Source: Solirubrobacteraceae bacterium (GTDB lineage: Bacteria; Actinomycetota; Thermoleophilia; Solirubrobacterales; Solirubrobacteraceae). Taken from it: a stretch of 12,520 nucleotides of DNA. Below the pieces are notes generated by a model. It worked only from the letters and a program-made list of their open reading frames with translations, was not told the DNA's origin and ran no database searches. The stretch is from contig JASHYF010000148.1 in NCBI GenBank assembly GCA_030043235.1, positions 1 to 12,520 on the forward strand, read 5' to 3'. The position numbers and the translations under genes are program-made. Of the stretch, positions 4,972 through 11,150 are shown in pieces. How positions within the stretch are numbered: the first letter of the stretch is position 1; every line of letters begins with the position of its first letter.

Positions 4972-6462
4972 TCAGCCCTTTACGACACCGAGAGGCTCGA
5001 GCTGTGCCACGCGGCTGGCCAGGCCGGCGCGCTCCACCACCGCGACGACGCGCTCGACGTCCTTGTACGCGAACGGCGCCTCCTCCGCGAGCCCGCGATC
5101 GGACGGGCAGCGCACGACGATGCCCTCGCCTTCGAGCTGGCGGCGCAGCTCGGCGCCGCCGATCTGCCTGCGCGCGCCGGTGCGGCTCATCCGCCGCCCT
5201 GCGCCGTGACAGGTGGTTCCGAAGGAGAGCGTCATCGCGCCGGGCCTGCCGGCGAGCACGAAGCTCGACGTCCCCATGCTGCCCGGGATGAACACCGGCT
5301 GCCCCACCGCGCGGTATGCGGCCGGGATCTCGGGCGAGCCCGCCGGGAAGGCGCGTGTGGCGCCCTTGCGGTGCACGCACAGGCTCCTGGCTCCGTGGAT
5401 CTCCAGCTTGGCGACGTTGTGCGCGACGTCATACACCTGGAGCGTCCGGCCTGCCACGTCCTTGCCGAGCACCGCCGCCACCGCCTCGCGCACCCGGTGC
5501 GCGAGCACCGCGCGGTTGGCCCACGCGAAGTTCGCCGCTGCGGCCATCGCGGCCAGGTAGCGCTGGCCCTCGGGCGAAGACAGCGGCGCGCACGCGAGCT
5601 GGCGGTCGGGCAGCGCGATCCCGTAGCGCGACAGGGCCGCATCCATGCGCCGGACGTAGTCGGTGCAGACCTGGTGGCCAAGGCCCCGCGAGCCGGAGTG
5701 GATCAGCACCGTGAGCTGATCCTCACGCAGGGCGAAGGCCTCGCCGGCGACGGGATCGACGATCGCGCGCACGCGCTGCAGCTCGAGGAAGTGGTTGCCC
5801 GAGCCGAGCGTGCCGAGCTGATCGGCGCCACGGTCCCGTGCGCGCTGCGAGACCGCGCCCGCCTCGGCGCCGGCCAGGCAGCCGTTCGACTCCGTGTGCT
5901 CGATGTCCGCGGGCGTCCCGATGCTCCGCTCGAGCAGCGCCTGTGGGCCCTGCGCAAGCACGCGGTCGAGCGCCGCCCCAGCGAGCCGCAGCGCGCCGCC
6001 GTGCCCGGCGCCAACCGGGACGCGGTGCGCGATCGCCTCCACGAGCGCCTCCGCGCGCACACCGAGCTCGCGAGCGCTCAGCGGCAGCGCCAGCAGGCGC
6101 ACGCCGCAGTTGATGTCATAGCCGACCCCGCCCGGGGAGATCATCCCGTCCGGCGTCTCGGTCGCCGCCACGCCGCCCACGGGAAAGCCATAGCCCTGGT
6201 GGATGTCGGGCATCGCCAGCGCCGCGTCGACGATGCCCGGCAGCGTGGCCACGTTCTGCAGCTGCTCCAGCGAGCGGTCGCCCGCGATCTGCTCGAGCAG
6301 GTCCCGGTCGGCGAACACCCGCGCCGGAACGCGCATGTCCGCACGCGCGCCGGCGGGGATCTCCCACAGCTCCTCGCCCACCAGCCGCAGCACGCCACTG
6401 GCTGTGCGCAACGACTCGGACGCCCCAGGGCGATCTGCGGCCGCCGCATCCGGCTCAGACAT
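4972..6462 (-). CDS. rtcB: RtcB, GTP-dependent RNA ligase (2',3'-cyclic phosphate/3'-phosphate to 5'-OH)
   Basis: RtcB joins RNA ends carrying 3'-phosphate or 2',3'-cyclic phosphate to 5'-OH ends through a GMP-histidine intermediate, using manganese. In bacteria it serves RNA repair. The 496-residue product has the family blocks: MPDIHQGYGFPVGGVAA (84-100), GGVGYDINCGVRL with Asp116 and Cys119, LGSGNHFLEL with Asn223 and His224, IHSGSRGLGHQV with His255, YDVAHNVAKLE with His348, CVHRKGATRAFP, and FGTTCHGAGRRMSRTGA with His419, the expected guanylylated residue. All metal and catalytic positions appear intact. I choose the ATG at 6462, which overlaps the archease stop by eight bases (ATGTCTGA); a GTG at 6483 is also in frame but would add an atypical leader. 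The overlap with archease implies coupled expression of the pair. Confidence 0.96.
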   Translation of the reverse strand: MSEPDAAAADRPGASESLRTASGVLRLVGEELWEIPAGARADMRVPARVFADRDLLEQIAGDRSLEQLQNVATLPGIVDAALAMPDIHQGYGFPVGGVAATETPDGMISPGGVGYDINCGVRLLALPLSARELGVRAEALVEAIAHRVPVGAGHGGALRLAGAALDRVLAQGPQALLERSIGTPADIEHTESNGCLAGAEAGAVSQRARDRGADQLGTLGSGNHFLELQRVRAIVDPVAGEAFALREDQLTVLIHSGSRGLGHQVCTDYVRRMDAALSRYGIALPDRQLACAPLSSPEGQRYLAAMAAAANFAWANRAVLAHRVREAVAAVLGKDVAGRTLQVYDVAHNVAKLEIHGARSLCVHRKGATRAFPAGSPEIPAAYRAVGQPVFIPGSMGTSSFVLAGRPGAMTLSFGTTCHGAGRRMSRTGARRQIGGAELRRQLEGEGIVVRCPSDRGLAEEAPFAYKDVERVVAVVERAGLASRVAQLEPLGVVKG

Positions 6463-6892
6463 CGAGCACGACCGTAGCGGCAAAGCCGTCCCCGACAGGT
6501 GCGAACGTGAGCTCGTGGTAGGTGACGCCCTTGACCAGGTGACGAGGGCTGCCGCGGCGTCCGCGCACGGTCGCGCTCAGGCGCCCGCCCTCGAGCGTTA
6601 GATGTTCGGCCCGCTCCGGCACGAGATCCTCGGTCTCGGCCAGGTACACGAGCTCTTCGAGGAAGGCCGCGAGCAGCGCCCCGCGGTCGCCGGCCGCGAC
6701 CGTCACCTCGCGCGCGAGCGTCCCCAGCTCGCCGCCTCGAGCGCCGGCGGCCCCGCGGAGATCCGCGTCGTGGTCGCCCTCGCCCACGAGATCGCCCATG
6801 GCCGCCAGCGCCAGCTCGAACACGGCCTCCTCGCTGGCCGCGTCGATCTGCAGCTCGATCTCAGAGGTGTGCTCGAGCCAGCGGTAGCCCAT
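6455..6892 (-). CDS. Archease, activator of RtcB
   Basis: Archease speeds GMP loading of RtcB and allows multiple turnover. The 145-residue product from the ATG at 6892 begins MGYRWLEHTSEIELQI, matching the family's N-terminal HT(A/S)(D/E)I block with a likely metal ligand at Glu11. It ends with HLVKGVTYHELTF (118-130), the conserved VK-x-VTYH strand, and a terminal VVLDV supplying Asp144. Length and termini fit the family well. A TTG at 6910 would add six residues but would start inside the 22-bp palindrome, so ATG is preferred. No strong Shine-Dalgarno sequence is visible. The stop overlaps the RtcB start by eight bases, and the DUF1918 gene ends 29 bases upstream, so the four genes from 7512 to 4972 look like one operon. 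Confidence 0.93.
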   Translation of the reverse strand: MGYRWLEHTSEIELQIDAASEEAVFELALAAMGDLVGEGDHDADLRGAAGARGGELGTLAREVTVAAGDRGALLAAFLEELVYLAETEDLVPERAEHLTLEGGRLSATVRGRRGSPRHLVKGVTYHELTFAPVGDGFAATVVLDV

Positions 6893-6900
6893 CCGTGCTC

Positions 6901-6922
6901 GCGCGGCCAAGCTTGGCCGCGC
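6901..6922. promoter_or_regulatory. Perfect 22-bp palindrome between DUF1918 and archease genes
   Basis: Positions 6901-6911 and 6912-6922 are exact reverse complements, centred on AAGCTT. The element starts on the last base of the DUF1918 stop codon and ends eight bases before the archease ATG, filling almost the whole gap. As minus-strand RNA it forms a nine-pair stem with an AGCU loop, close enough to the start to hinder ribosome entry. There is no U run after it. It may be an intercistronic attenuator, an mRNA processing or stability site, or a protein-binding operator. Confidence 0.6.
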
Positions 6923-7170
6923 TACGCGCGCGAGGTCCTCGAGCTGCGTGCGGCGCGGGGACTCGCGGCGGCTCCGTGCGAGCGCGTCGCCGGCAGCCGC
7001 ACCAGACCGCCGGCGGCCGGGGTGTACACGCTCTCGCGCCCATCGTCCCAGCGGATGCGATAGCGCGGGGCCGGGTCGCTCCTGAGGACCTCGCGAATGA
7101 CGCCGGTCCTGCCAGAGCGGCTCGTGGAGCGCGCCTGCTCTTCGACATGGTCACCAACCCGCATGGCCAT
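6922..7170 (-). CDS. DUF1918 small protein
   Basis: The 82-residue product begins MAMRVGDHVEEQ and contains GRTGVIREVL (19-29 region) and YRIRWDDGRESVYTP. This follows the DUF1918 pattern GD-x-V...R-x-G-x-I-x-EV...PPY-x-VRW-x-DG-x-E...P, a small SH3-like beta-barrel domain frequent in actinobacteria with no settled function. The C-terminal third is Arg/Ser/Ala-rich and probably disordered. The start ATG at 7170 has a good Shine-Dalgarno sequence (GAGGT at 7176-7180, five bases before it). A GTG at 7173 and an ATG at 7164 are also in frame but worse spaced. It lies between the zinc-ribbon gene and archease, all on the same strand, which raises the possibility of a nucleic-acid-related or RtcB-accessory role. 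That is inference from position only. Confidence 0.75.
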   Translation of the reverse strand: MAMRVGDHVEEQARSTSRSGRTGVIREVLRSDPAPRYRIRWDDGRESVYTPAAGGLVRLPATRSHGAAASPRAARSSRTSRA

Positions 7171-7251
7171 CACTTACCTCGCTTCCTCGAATGTCGCAGT
7201 GCCAGGGGAATCGCCTCCTGCCAGCGCCCGCGCGGCGACGTGTACGGCTGC

Positions 7252-7512
7252 TCACGCAGGCTCACCCACAGCAACCCTCGGCGTTGCCTCCTCGTGCCGC
7301 TCGACGGTGCCGGAGCGCCAGCCATAGATCGCCTCGCGAACCTCGCTCTCCACGTCCTCGCGCGGCAGCGCGGAACGTGTGTGCCGCCGCCAGCCATGGC
7401 GCTGCCTGTCGCCGTGCTCATACGCTCGGCTGGCCGTCCGGCCGCACTCGGGACATGAATGCACGTTGCTGTGGAAGCCGATGCCGCAGGAGTCACAGTA
7501 GATGTAGGCCAA
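7252..7512 (-). CDS. Small zinc-ribbon protein
   Basis: This 86-residue protein opens (M)AYIYCDSCGIGFHSNVHSCPECG, with Cys6, Cys9, Cys20 and Cys23 in a C-x2-C-x10-C-x2-C zinc ribbon. The rest is hydrophilic and charged (about RAYEHGDRQRHGWRRHTR, then EDVESEVREAIYGW), with no membrane segment. Zinc ribbons of this kind bind nucleic acid or proteins; I cannot assign a family. The start is TTG at 7512, directly before the first Cys, with an AAAGGT ribosome site about eight bases upstream. No ATG or GTG fits. It is the first gene of the probable zinc-ribbon/DUF1918/archease/RtcB operon, 81 bases ahead of DUF1918. No gene is visible in those 81 bases. Confidence 0.72.
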   Translation of the reverse strand: MAYIYCDSCGIGFHSNVHSCPECGRTASRAYEHGDRQRHGWRRHTRSALPREDVESEVREAIYGWRSGTVERHEEATPRVAVGEPA

Positions 7513-7670
7513 GGTCGTCTACCTTTCTCGATTTCGTCAGACGATGGCCCCAAGTGGCGCGGTCTGCCCGCTCGTTCAGGTGTGTCGTCTCTCATCGGCA
7601 GCCTACGACATTCTGGAACCAGCAAACATCGGGACTCTGTCACGCAATCATCGAGGTAAACTACCTACGT
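7513..7670 (-). promoter_or_regulatory. Promoter-bearing upstream region of the zinc-ribbon/archease/RtcB operon
   Basis: This gap between the glycosyltransferase stop and the zinc-ribbon start is noticeably less GC-rich than the rest, especially 7605-7670, as expected for a promoter. It contains an inverted repeat, AGGTA-AAC-TACCT (7654-7666), and a smaller CTGG-AA-CCAG (7613-7622 region). TAGGCT on the minus strand resembles an actinobacterial -10, with TTGCTG 14 bases ahead, which is short spacing. No box pair is convincing, so the exact promoter is not called. The inverted repeat could be an operator. Confidence 0.35.
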
Positions 7671-7724
7671 CCTCGCCTCACCGCTCGCTCGTGAGCGCCT
7701 CGCCTCACCGCTCGCTCGTGAGCG
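7671..7724. repeat. 27-bp perfect tandem duplication over the glycosyltransferase stop codon
   Basis: Units 7671-7697 and 7698-7724 are identical over 27 bases. The second unit encodes the end of the glycosyltransferase (ALTSER) and its TGA at 7705-7707. The first repeats the same codons and stop in frame, because 27 is nine codons. Each unit also contains CTCAC and GTGAG nine bases apart, able to form a five-pair hairpin, so each copy could serve as a weak terminator. Confidence 0.9.
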
Positions 7725-8913
7725 CAAGCGCGCGGCCGGCTCGCTCGTGGATCACGCTCGCCGCGGGACGCAGCGTGCGACGCGCGTGCTCTCGGCGAAC
7801 GTCGCGCGGTTCAGCCGCGTCGATGGCGCGCTCGTAGGCGCTTTCATAGCCCTGGGCGACGAGCCCGGGGGCGTAGCGCTGGGCGACGCTCTCGCGGCAG
7901 CGCTCGGGATCGATCTGCGCGAGGCGTGTGACCGCCTGCGCCATGTGCCGCTCGTCGGCGACGTGAAAGCCGTTCTCGCCGTCGATCACGATCTCGCGGG
8001 CCGCGCCTTCGGGGAAGGCGAGCACCGGCGTGCCGCACGCGAGCGCCTCGACCATCACCATGCCGAACGGCTCGGGCCAGCGGATCGGCATGAGGAGCGC
8101 TTTCGCGCGCGCGAACAGCTCGATCCGGCGCTCACCGCCGACCTCCCCCACGTAGCCGATCTGGTCCCCGCCGAGGTGCGGCTCGATCCTGCTCGCGAAG
8201 AACTCCCGTTGTCCTGGCTGCACGGGGCCCGCCAGCACGAGTCGGCATCCGCAGTGCCTGGCAGCGGCGATCGCACGATCGGCGCCCTTGACCGGGTCCA
8301 TGCGCCCCATCCACAGCAGGTAGTCGTGCTTGTCGGTGCACAGCGGCCAGTCCTCGACGACGATCGGGTTGGGGACCACGGCGCTGACGCGCACGCCGGC
8401 GGGAGCGAGCTCGGCCTGCGAGCGGCTGATCGCGACCAGGCAGGCCTTGTGTCCGTGGCGGGCGTAGAAGCGTGCGGTCTGCGCGGTGAAAGGGCCGTGC
8501 AGCGTGTGCACGACCGGCGCGCCGGCGCGGGAGGCCATGGCGAGCGCGGTGAAGCCCGAGTGATCGTGGACGACGTCGAACGCCCGCCCGTCCCGGGCCG
8601 CTCGCTCGATCTCATCCAACGCCGCGGCCACGTGGTCGCTCTCGTGCAGCGCCGAGCCGATCGTGTCGGGATGCGCATCCTCCAGCAGCGGGCGCACCTC
8701 GGCGCTGGAGTGCGAGCCAGGAGCGGCAAACAGCGTCACATCGTGACCGCGCGCGACCAGCTCGTCGCAGAGCAGCGCGACGGCCGCCTCGATGCCGCCG
8801 TAGGCGGGCGGGGGCACCGGGATCCACGGAGGAGCCAGGACGGCGATGCGACGTGCCCGGCGCGCCACGTGCGGAAGGCGAAGCAGGCGGGTGGTGGCGG
8901 AGGGCTCGCTCAT
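7705..8913 (-). CDS. Glycosyltransferase, GT4 family
   Basis: This 402-residue GT-B enzyme should transfer a sugar from a nucleotide-sugar donor to an unknown acceptor, probably a lipid or cell-surface glycan. The N-terminal domain shows RIAVLAPPWIPVPPPAYGGIEAAVALLCDELVARGHDVTLFA (22-63), with the Gly-rich donor-side loop, and VVHDHSG (114-120) and VVHTLHGPF (134-142). The C-terminal domain shows LLWMGRMDPVKGADRAI (199-215) and the retaining E-x7-E motif in EPFGMVMVEALACGTPVLAF, with Glu281 and Glu289. This arrangement fits the GT4 family. No membrane segment is seen. The start could be the ATG at 8913 (chosen), the ATG at 8940 or a TTG at 8949; none has a good ribosome site, and the upstream choices fall in a palindrome. 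Its terminal codons and stop are tandemly duplicated. Confidence 0.9.
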   Translation of the reverse strand: MSEPSATTRLLRLPHVARRARRIAVLAPPWIPVPPPAYGGIEAAVALLCDELVARGHDVTLFAAPGSHSSAEVRPLLEDAHPDTIGSALHESDHVAAALDEIERAARDGRAFDVVHDHSGFTALAMASRAGAPVVHTLHGPFTAQTARFYARHGHKACLVAISRSQAELAPAGVRVSAVVPNPIVVEDWPLCTDKHDYLLWMGRMDPVKGADRAIAAARHCGCRLVLAGPVQPGQREFFASRIEPHLGGDQIGYVGEVGGERRIELFARAKALLMPIRWPEPFGMVMVEALACGTPVLAFPEGAAREIVIDGENGFHVADERHMAQAVTRLAQIDPERCRESVAQRYAPGLVAQGYESAYERAIDAAEPRDVRREHARRTLRPAASVIHERAGRALALTSER

Positions 8914-8932
8914 CGGGGATGTCGATCTCGTG

Positions 8933-8948
8933 TGCAGCATATGCTGCA
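8933..8948. promoter_or_regulatory. Perfect 16-bp palindrome upstream of the glycosyltransferase: likely operator
   Basis: tgcagcatatgctgca is its own reverse complement and is much richer in A and T at its centre than the surrounding DNA, so GC bias does not explain it. It lies 19 bases before the chosen ATG at 8913, in the 85-base gap after the ArsA-like gene. Size and symmetry suit a dimeric helix-turn-helix repressor site. No regulator gene is present in the window. Confidence 0.5.
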
Positions 8949-8998
8949 ACCGTCTCCGGCGCGGGCGAACCTAGCTCCGCGGCCTGCTCGATGCCCGG

Positions 8999-10156
8999 TC
9001 AGGAGACGACCTCGGCCATCAGCCGCTCGTGCTCGTCGTGGCTGGCGAAGAGGAAGCGACCCAGGCGTGCGAGCGCTTCGACGGAGTGCGGGTCCTGGTC
9101 TAGCTGGGGGATCTGGATGACGCGGCTCAGGCCGAGCGTACGCAGGAGACGGCGTTCGTTGACGCGGTCCTGCTCGACCTGATCGTGGTACTCGCGCAGG
9201 TTCTCCGCCACGCGGCGTGCGAGCGATGCTCCCAGCGAAGCGCGCAGCGCCTCCGCGACTCCTCCGGCGTCGAGATCCGCGATCTCGTCGTGGTGCACGC
9301 GGTTGATCACGATGCCGCCGAGGCGCATGTGCGTGGAGCGCAGCCTGCGCGCGAGGAAGACCGTCTCTTCGACCGGCCCGGGCTCGGCGACGGCAACGAG
9401 CAGGAAGGCGGTCCTCGGATCTCGCAGCAGCTGGCGCACCTTCGCTGCTCGCTCGCGGAAGCCTCCTCTGAGCTCGCCGAGGAGCGCGAGGAACGCGGTG
9501 ACGTCTTCGAGCAGCACGATGCCGGTGACGCGCGTGAGCAGGCGCAGCATTGCGGCGGAGCCGCCGCCAAGCACACGGGCGCCCAGGCCGGCGGACCGCA
9601 GCATGGCGGCGAGCGCACGGCTTTCCAGGAACCGTGTCAGGCGATCGGGCGCGTCCAGGAAGTCGAGCGCGCTGCGCGACGGCGGCGTGTCCAGCACCAG
9701 CAGGTCGTAGTCGCCCGTGCGGTCGAGCTCGTACAGCTTCGCCACCGCCGTGAACTCCTGTGTCCCCGCCACGGCATCCGCGAGCTGCTGGTAGACGCGG
9801 TTGCCGAGCAGCTCTCCCCGGGCGCGCTCGTCGTCCAGCAGCAGTTCGACCAGCTCGTCGAGCGTGCGCCGCACGTCCAGCATCATCGCCCACAGCTCGC
9901 CGCCCGGCCGCCATTCGGGCGAGCGGACGCTGGAGCGCAGCCCCTCGATCGGCACGCGCACCGGCTGGTTGCCGAGCTGCTCGAGGCCGAGGGACTCGGC
10001 GAGTCGTCGCGCAGGGTCGATGGTGATGACCGCGACCTTCAGTCCCCGTGAGGCCATGCCCAGCGCGACCGTCGCGGCGATCGTCGTCTTCCCGACCCCG
10101 CCAGCTCCCGCGCAGATGCACACGCGTGTGTCCGGCGGAATCGCCGCGGAGCTCAC
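8999..10156 (-). CDS. ArsA/Get3-family ATPase, second of a pair
   Basis: This 385-residue cytosolic P-loop ATPase belongs to the ArsA/Get3 branch of the SIMIBI class. Walker A is AGAGGVGKTT (16-25), where Ala replaces the signature Lys of the deviant P loop (KGGxGKT). VITIDPARRLAESLG (43-57) matches the switch I region, and DLLVLDTPPSRSALDFLDAP (151-170) the Walker B/switch II region. AEPGPVEETVFLARRL and GGIVINRVH match the C-terminal half. There is no arsenite Cys triad and no arsenic gene nearby, so arsenite transport is unlikely. Mycobacteria encode a similar adjacent pair (Rv3679/Rv3680) described as Get3-like. The start GTG at 10156 overlaps the previous stop (GTGA), so the two are coupled and probably form a heterodimer. 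The client or substrate is unknown. Confidence 0.88.
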   Translation of the reverse strand: MSSAAIPPDTRVCICAGAGGVGKTTIAATVALGMASRGLKVAVITIDPARRLAESLGLEQLGNQPVRVPIEGLRSSVRSPEWRPGGELWAMMLDVRRTLDELVELLLDDERARGELLGNRVYQQLADAVAGTQEFTAVAKLYELDRTGDYDLLVLDTPPSRSALDFLDAPDRLTRFLESRALAAMLRSAGLGARVLGGGSAAMLRLLTRVTGIVLLEDVTAFLALLGELRGGFRERAAKVRQLLRDPRTAFLLVAVAEPGPVEETVFLARRLRSTHMRLGGIVINRVHHDEIADLDAGGVAEALRASLGASLARRVAENLREYHDQVEQDRVNERRLLRTLGLSRVIQIPQLDQDPHSVEALARLGRFLFASHDEHERLMAEVVS

Positions 10157-11097
10157 CGCCCGCCCTCCACGAGGCGCTCGCCGAGCGTTTCGAGCGCGGC
10201 CCGGTTGGGAGGCCGTCCCGGCAGCAGCGGCAGCTCGAGCGCGCCGTGCCCTTTCGTGGCGGCGGACAGGCGTGCCAGCTGCTGTTCCTGGGCCTCACGC
10301 CGCACGTGCTGGGACAGCGCGGCGCGCAGCGCGGTACGGCACGGCAGGTCCGGCGTGCTGTCGAGAGCCCTCGCCAGCTCATGGGCATCCTCGTCGTCGA
10401 AGCGCCGCGGGTAGACGCGGTTGGCCAGCACGCCGTCGATCGCCATCCCCGGCGAACGCTCGAGCTGCTCGCAGAGCATGATCGTCTCGCTCACCGCGAG
10501 CTCTTCTGCAAGCGCGGCGATCAGCACCCCGGTCACCTCGCTCGCGGCGAGCATACGGGCGATCGCGCGAGCCTGGCCGGCAACGGGTCCAGCCCGTGCG
10601 ATCCCGGCGAAGGTCGCGGGCGAGCGCAGCAGCGCAAGGCACTGACCGCTCGACGGTCCGTCCACTATCACCAGGTCATAGCCTTGCGCCCTTCCCGTGC
10701 GGCGCTCGCGACGGGCGAGCTCCCAGATCTTGCCAATCGTCACCAGCTCGCCCAGGCCCGGAGTTGCCGCCGTCAGGTAGCCGACGGTGCGGCTCGCCAT
10801 CAACGCCGTTCCGAGCGCGCCGAGCTGCAGGCGCAGGTACTCGCGCAGCGCCTCACGCGGATCGATCGAGATCGACATCAGGCGCGGAGCCAGCTCCACC
10901 TCGTGCATCCCCGCGCCGCGGCGCCCGAGGCTGCGCGCGATGCGGCTCTGGCCGGAGAGCTCTGCGACGATCGTGTGAAGGCCAAGCCCCGCGGCGGCAA
11001 GCCCGAGCGCGGCGGCGATCGTGGACTTGCCGGCGCCGCCCTTCCCCGTCACGATCAGCAGTCGCTTGCGTCGCAGCGTCTCGCCTAGGCCCGCCAA
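10153..11097 (-). CDS. ArsA/Get3-family ATPase, first of a pair
   Basis: The start is TTG at 11097, chosen because GGAGGAGGG (11103-11111) ends five bases before it and because it puts the P loop 18 residues in; the frame continues upstream to 11256, but those residues are Arg-rich shadow overlapping the divergent gene. The 314-residue product has the full deviant Walker A TGKGGAGKST (17-26) with the signature Lys, AELSGQSRIARSLG (45-58), and DLVIVDGPSSGQCLALLRSP (141-160) as the Walker B/switch II region. VTGVLIAALAEELAVSETIMLCEQL and GVLANRVYPRRF match the ArsA C-terminal half. It overlaps its partner by four bases. Keeping the signature Lys while the partner has Ala suggests one fully competent and one altered nucleotide site. 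Confidence 0.87.
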   Translation of the reverse strand: MAGLGETLRRKRLLIVTGKGGAGKSTIAAALGLAAAGLGLHTIVAELSGQSRIARSLGRRGAGMHEVELAPRLMSISIDPREALREYLRLQLGALGTALMASRTVGYLTAATPGLGELVTIGKIWELARRERRTGRAQGYDLVIVDGPSSGQCLALLRSPATFAGIARAGPVAGQARAIARMLAASEVTGVLIAALAEELAVSETIMLCEQLERSPGMAIDGVLANRVYPRRFDDEDAHELARALDSTPDLPCRTALRAALSQHVRREAQEQQLARLSAATKGHGALELPLLPGRPPNRAALETLGERLVEGGR

Positions 11098-11102
11098 GGA
11101 GT

Positions 11103-11111
11103 CCCTCCTCC
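11103..11111 (-). promoter_or_regulatory. Ribosome binding site that fixes a TTG start
   Basis: GGAGGAGGG on the minus strand ends five bases before the TTG at 11097. It is the strongest Shine-Dalgarno match in the window and decides the start of the first ArsA-like gene. Confidence 0.7.
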
Positions 11112-11150
11112 AGCACGGCCCCCGTGTCTGATAAGCCACGCCATCGGCAG
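11112..11150. promoter_or_regulatory. Compact divergent promoter region, ArsA pair versus phosphodiesterase
   Basis: Only 53 bases separate the divergent starts at 11097 and 11151, so promoters must overlap here or lie inside the opposing coding sequence. The region has an inverted repeat CACGG-CCC-CCGTG (11114-11126) beside the ribosome site, and TGATAA (11129-11134), which resembles a -10 box for the plus-strand gene. No -35 boxes are clear. The repeat could let one regulator control both directions. Confidence 0.3.

Noticed and set aside
4345..6477. A 710-codon open frame on the plus strand antisense to the USP and RtcB genes
   Set aside because: The opposite strand encodes RtcB with all catalytic residues; the antisense product is low-complexity and matches no family.
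7671..7724. A minimal CRISPR array
   Set aside because: The two units abut with no spacer and include a coding end and stop codon, so this is a tandem duplication.
10153..11097. Arsenite efflux ATPase (ArsA proper)
   Set aside because: No arsenite-binding Cys set is seen and no arsB, arsC, arsD or arsR gene is present; the paired arrangement fits Get3-like actinobacterial proteins better.
10596..11150. Upstream extension of the phosphodiesterase frame by about 185 codons
   Set aside because: The extension is a shadow of the first ArsA-like gene on the other strand and is Arg/Ser/Ala-rich; the barrel domain begins shortly after the ATG at 11151.
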